Source of the DNA: Bryobacterales bacterium
GTDB taxonomy: Bacteria > Acidobacteriota > Terriglobia > Bryobacterales > Bryobacteraceae
Length of the DNA: 15,319 nt
Direction of reading: 5' to 3'
NCBI GenBank assembly: GCA_003132905.1
Contig: PKZC01000421.1
Coordinates: forward strand, 3,174-18,492
The stretch's first letter is position 1. Each line of letters starts with the position of its first letter. The notes beneath the pieces are model-generated. The model saw nothing but the letters and a program-made list of their open reading frames with translations, did no database searches and was not told the DNA's origin. Position numbers and translations under genes: made by a program. This document shows positions 14,167-15,319 of the stretch, piece by piece.

Positions 14167-14374
14167 ACTGCCAACAGCGAAGCCCTGACAAATCAGGCTT
14201 CCATACTCAGAGAAGGCTGGAACGCCCGGTGGCATGGCGGCTCAGTGCGTCCGAAGACCTTCGCCTATTGGTAATCTATCTTCCAACTACGGCGAAAGGT
14301 CTGGTTTGTCGCCAAGTATATTGAAGGTTGTCACTGGACTCAGCCTCCGGGAATACTCACGGTTCTATGTGACG
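14167..14374 (+). other. Gap between RusA-like and DUF3800 genes, with a hairpin
   Basis: Thirteen bases after the RusA-like stop, GAAGCC (14179-14184) pairs with GGCTTC (14196-14201), extended by TGA/TCA around a bulged C, with a CAAA loop. No T-tract follows, so it is not a standard terminator; it may stabilise or process the mRNA. The frame of the DUF3800 gene is open back to ATG 14234, so this interval could instead be a 47-residue N-terminal extension. Confidence 0.35.
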
Positions 14375-15145
14375 ATGCTCAAAGCGTTCGTCGATGATAG
14401 TGGCAGCGGCGGCGACTCTCCGTGGGTCGTGCTCGCTGGGTATGTTGGCACGGAGGAAGATTGGACCGCGTTTGATAGCGAATGGCAAGAAGTTCTGGAC
14501 GAACCTCCGTCCCTTGCCTACTTCAAGAGTTCCGAAGCCGAAAGTTTGAAGGGCCGGTTCTCCGGCTTCACCAGGAATCAGAGGAACGTGCGAATAGACA
14601 GGTTTATCTCCGTTATCCAGAAACGCGCGCGGCAGGCGATAGAAGTTCGCATGAGGCTGAGCCACTACGATTCACTAATTCGCGGAAATGTACCAACAGC
14701 CTGGGACGATCCGTACTATTTTCTTTTTTCTGGATTCATTCTCTCGGCGACCACCGTAGAGAGACTTTACGGCGAAGAATCTCCTATCGAGTTCGTGTTT
14801 GACAGCAGTGAGCGTTTCGAGAAGCCCTCCACTAAGTTCTTCGAATCCTTTCGCACTCGATACGATCAGGTGACCGCGAAGGCCAATGTCGCTTACCGCG
14901 ATGACAAGCTCTTTCTTCCTTTGCAAGCTGCGGATCTGCTGGCTTGGCAGGTGCGAAGGCTCTTCTGCTCCAATGAGCCACGAAGGCAGCATTTGACCGA
15001 CGCCAGAAAAACCAAGTGGGAGCATTTTTCTCATATCGTTGGCAAAGAGGAACTGACTAAAATGAAGGCGGCACTAGCCAAGCGGCAGAAGATTATGACG
15101 GAGCAGTTCGGATTAGATGAAGACGTACGCAAGTGGAAGCTCTAG
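14375..15145 (+). CDS. DUF3800 domain protein, predicted RNase H-like fold
   Basis: 256 residues from ATG 14375. DUF3800 proteins typically begin within a few residues of an Asp-rich first strand, and here MLKAFVDDSGSGG does so, followed by WVVLAGYVG (17-25) and EEDWTAFDSEW (27-37). Later acidic landmarks are FVFDSSE (140-146, Asp-143) and the family's LQAADLLAW (183-191, Asp-187). Spaced Asp residues on such strands fit an RNase H-like nuclease, which is the usual prediction for DUF3800; no activity is established. The family is frequent near mobile and defence genes. A longer form from ATG 14234 (303 residues) is possible; its added 47 residues look non-coding, but ATG 14375 has no clear SD, and GTG 14369 is another option. 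Sampled GC is about 48 percent. It follows the RusA-like gene and is probably co-expressed with it. Confidence 0.82.
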   Translation: MLKAFVDDSGSGGDSPWVVLAGYVGTEEDWTAFDSEWQEVLDEPPSLAYFKSSEAESLKGRFSGFTRNQRNVRIDRFISVIQKRARQAIEVRMRLSHYDSLIRGNVPTAWDDPYYFLFSGFILSATTVERLYGEESPIEFVFDSSERFEKPSTKFFESFRTRYDQVTAKANVAYRDDKLFLPLQAADLLAWQVRRLFCSNEPRRQHLTDARKTKWEHFSHIVGKEELTKMKAALAKRQKIMTEQFGLDEDVRKWKL

Positions 15146-15218
15146 AGTATTGGTGCGCTAGTGGCCAATCCCTCATAGGACATCAACGCGTCAGTATGAG
15201 CGCCGCGCCAGCCTCGAC

Positions 15219-15319
15219 GTGTTTGCGCACCTCGAACTAGTCAAAACCCCTAAAATCACTGAGAAATTCGCCTGTTTCCGGCTCCTCATCCGGCGCTCCA
15301 GGATTCATCGTTATGGAGT
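15219..15319 (+). CDS. Second, partial copy of the SET-domain gene (window edge)
   Basis: From codon 6 on, the translation (ELVKTPKITEKF onward to RIHRYGV) is identical to residues 4-32 of the SET protein at 12617. The native ATG is lost: the bases before CGAACTAG are those following the DUF3800 gene. In-frame GTG 15219 gives the altered start MFAHLELVK; the frame is open back to a TAG at 15159. There is no SD. It could be a truncated duplicate, a refitted gene or an assembly artefact. Confidence 0.5.
   Translation, partial: MFAHLELVKTPKITEKFACFRLLIRRSRIHRYG
15233..15319 (+). repeat. Direct repeat copy 2, running off the window end
   Basis: Exact 87-base match to 12625-12711 up to the last base of the window. 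The flanking base to the left differs, so the junction is sharp. The distance between copies is 2608 bases and encloses most of the SET gene, the RusA-like gene and the DUF3800 gene. Confidence 0.97.

Noticed and set aside
12625..15319. Direct repeats as integrase attachment sites of a genomic island
   Set aside because: No integrase, recombinase or tRNA lies between the copies, and the left copy already carries a complete SET gene, so site-specific integration is less likely than duplication or an assembly loop.
1..15319. CRISPR arrays, tRNA or rRNA genes, insertion sequences
   Set aside because: No regularly spaced repeats, cloverleaf or rRNA-like sequence, or transposase motifs were seen.

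Overview
The window looks like chromosomal DNA of a free-living Gram-negative bacterium, most probably an Acidobacteriota member. The reasons are moderately high GC, PEP-CTERM proteins, a PrsT-type TPR lipoprotein, a proline-rich TonB-like protein and acidobacterial-style SDR epimerases. This assignment is inference from gene content, with no phylogeny behind it.

Left part (1-5557) is surface-polysaccharide biosynthesis. Two NAD-dependent sugar-nucleotide epimerases of the CDP-paratose/tyvelose type run leftward (1-615, cut by the window edge, and 626-1693). Diverging from them is a two-gene operon: a multi-pass GT-C-like membrane protein (1813-3435) and phosphoheptose isomerase gmhA (3451-4053, TTG start). 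Converging on gmhA is a WecA/TagO-type polyprenyl-phosphate sugar-1-phosphate transferase with a long C-terminal extension (4067-5557, TTG start). Together they could supply heptose and deoxysugar precursors and begin lipid-linked glycan assembly.

Middle part (5791-10137) is a PEP-CTERM cell-surface block. Two PEP-CTERM secreted proteins (5791-6609 minus, 9337-10137 plus) flank a PrsT-like TPR lipoprotein (6817-9114). The first carries Cys and Gln-x-Ala-Ile-Trp motifs reminiscent of thioester adhesin domains. No exosortase is present in the window. The intergenic regions here are rich in GTAC-containing repeats and palindromes. A Rho-independent terminator follows the second PEP-CTERM gene.

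Envelope genes follow (10230-12482, minus): a TonB-like proline-rich protein and a SPOR-domain protein.

Right part (12617-15319) is accessory in character. It holds a small SET-domain methyltransferase, a 497-base poorly coding stretch with a possible 30-residue leader ORF and hairpin, a RusA-like nuclease candidate (13570-14166), and a DUF3800 protein (14375-15145). The last 87 bases of the window exactly repeat the 5' part of the SET gene (12625-12711). This implies either a tandem duplication with a 2608-base unit or an assembly-graph loop. The RusA-like/DUF3800 pair inside this unit is the best candidate here for an undescribed DNA-processing or defence-type module.
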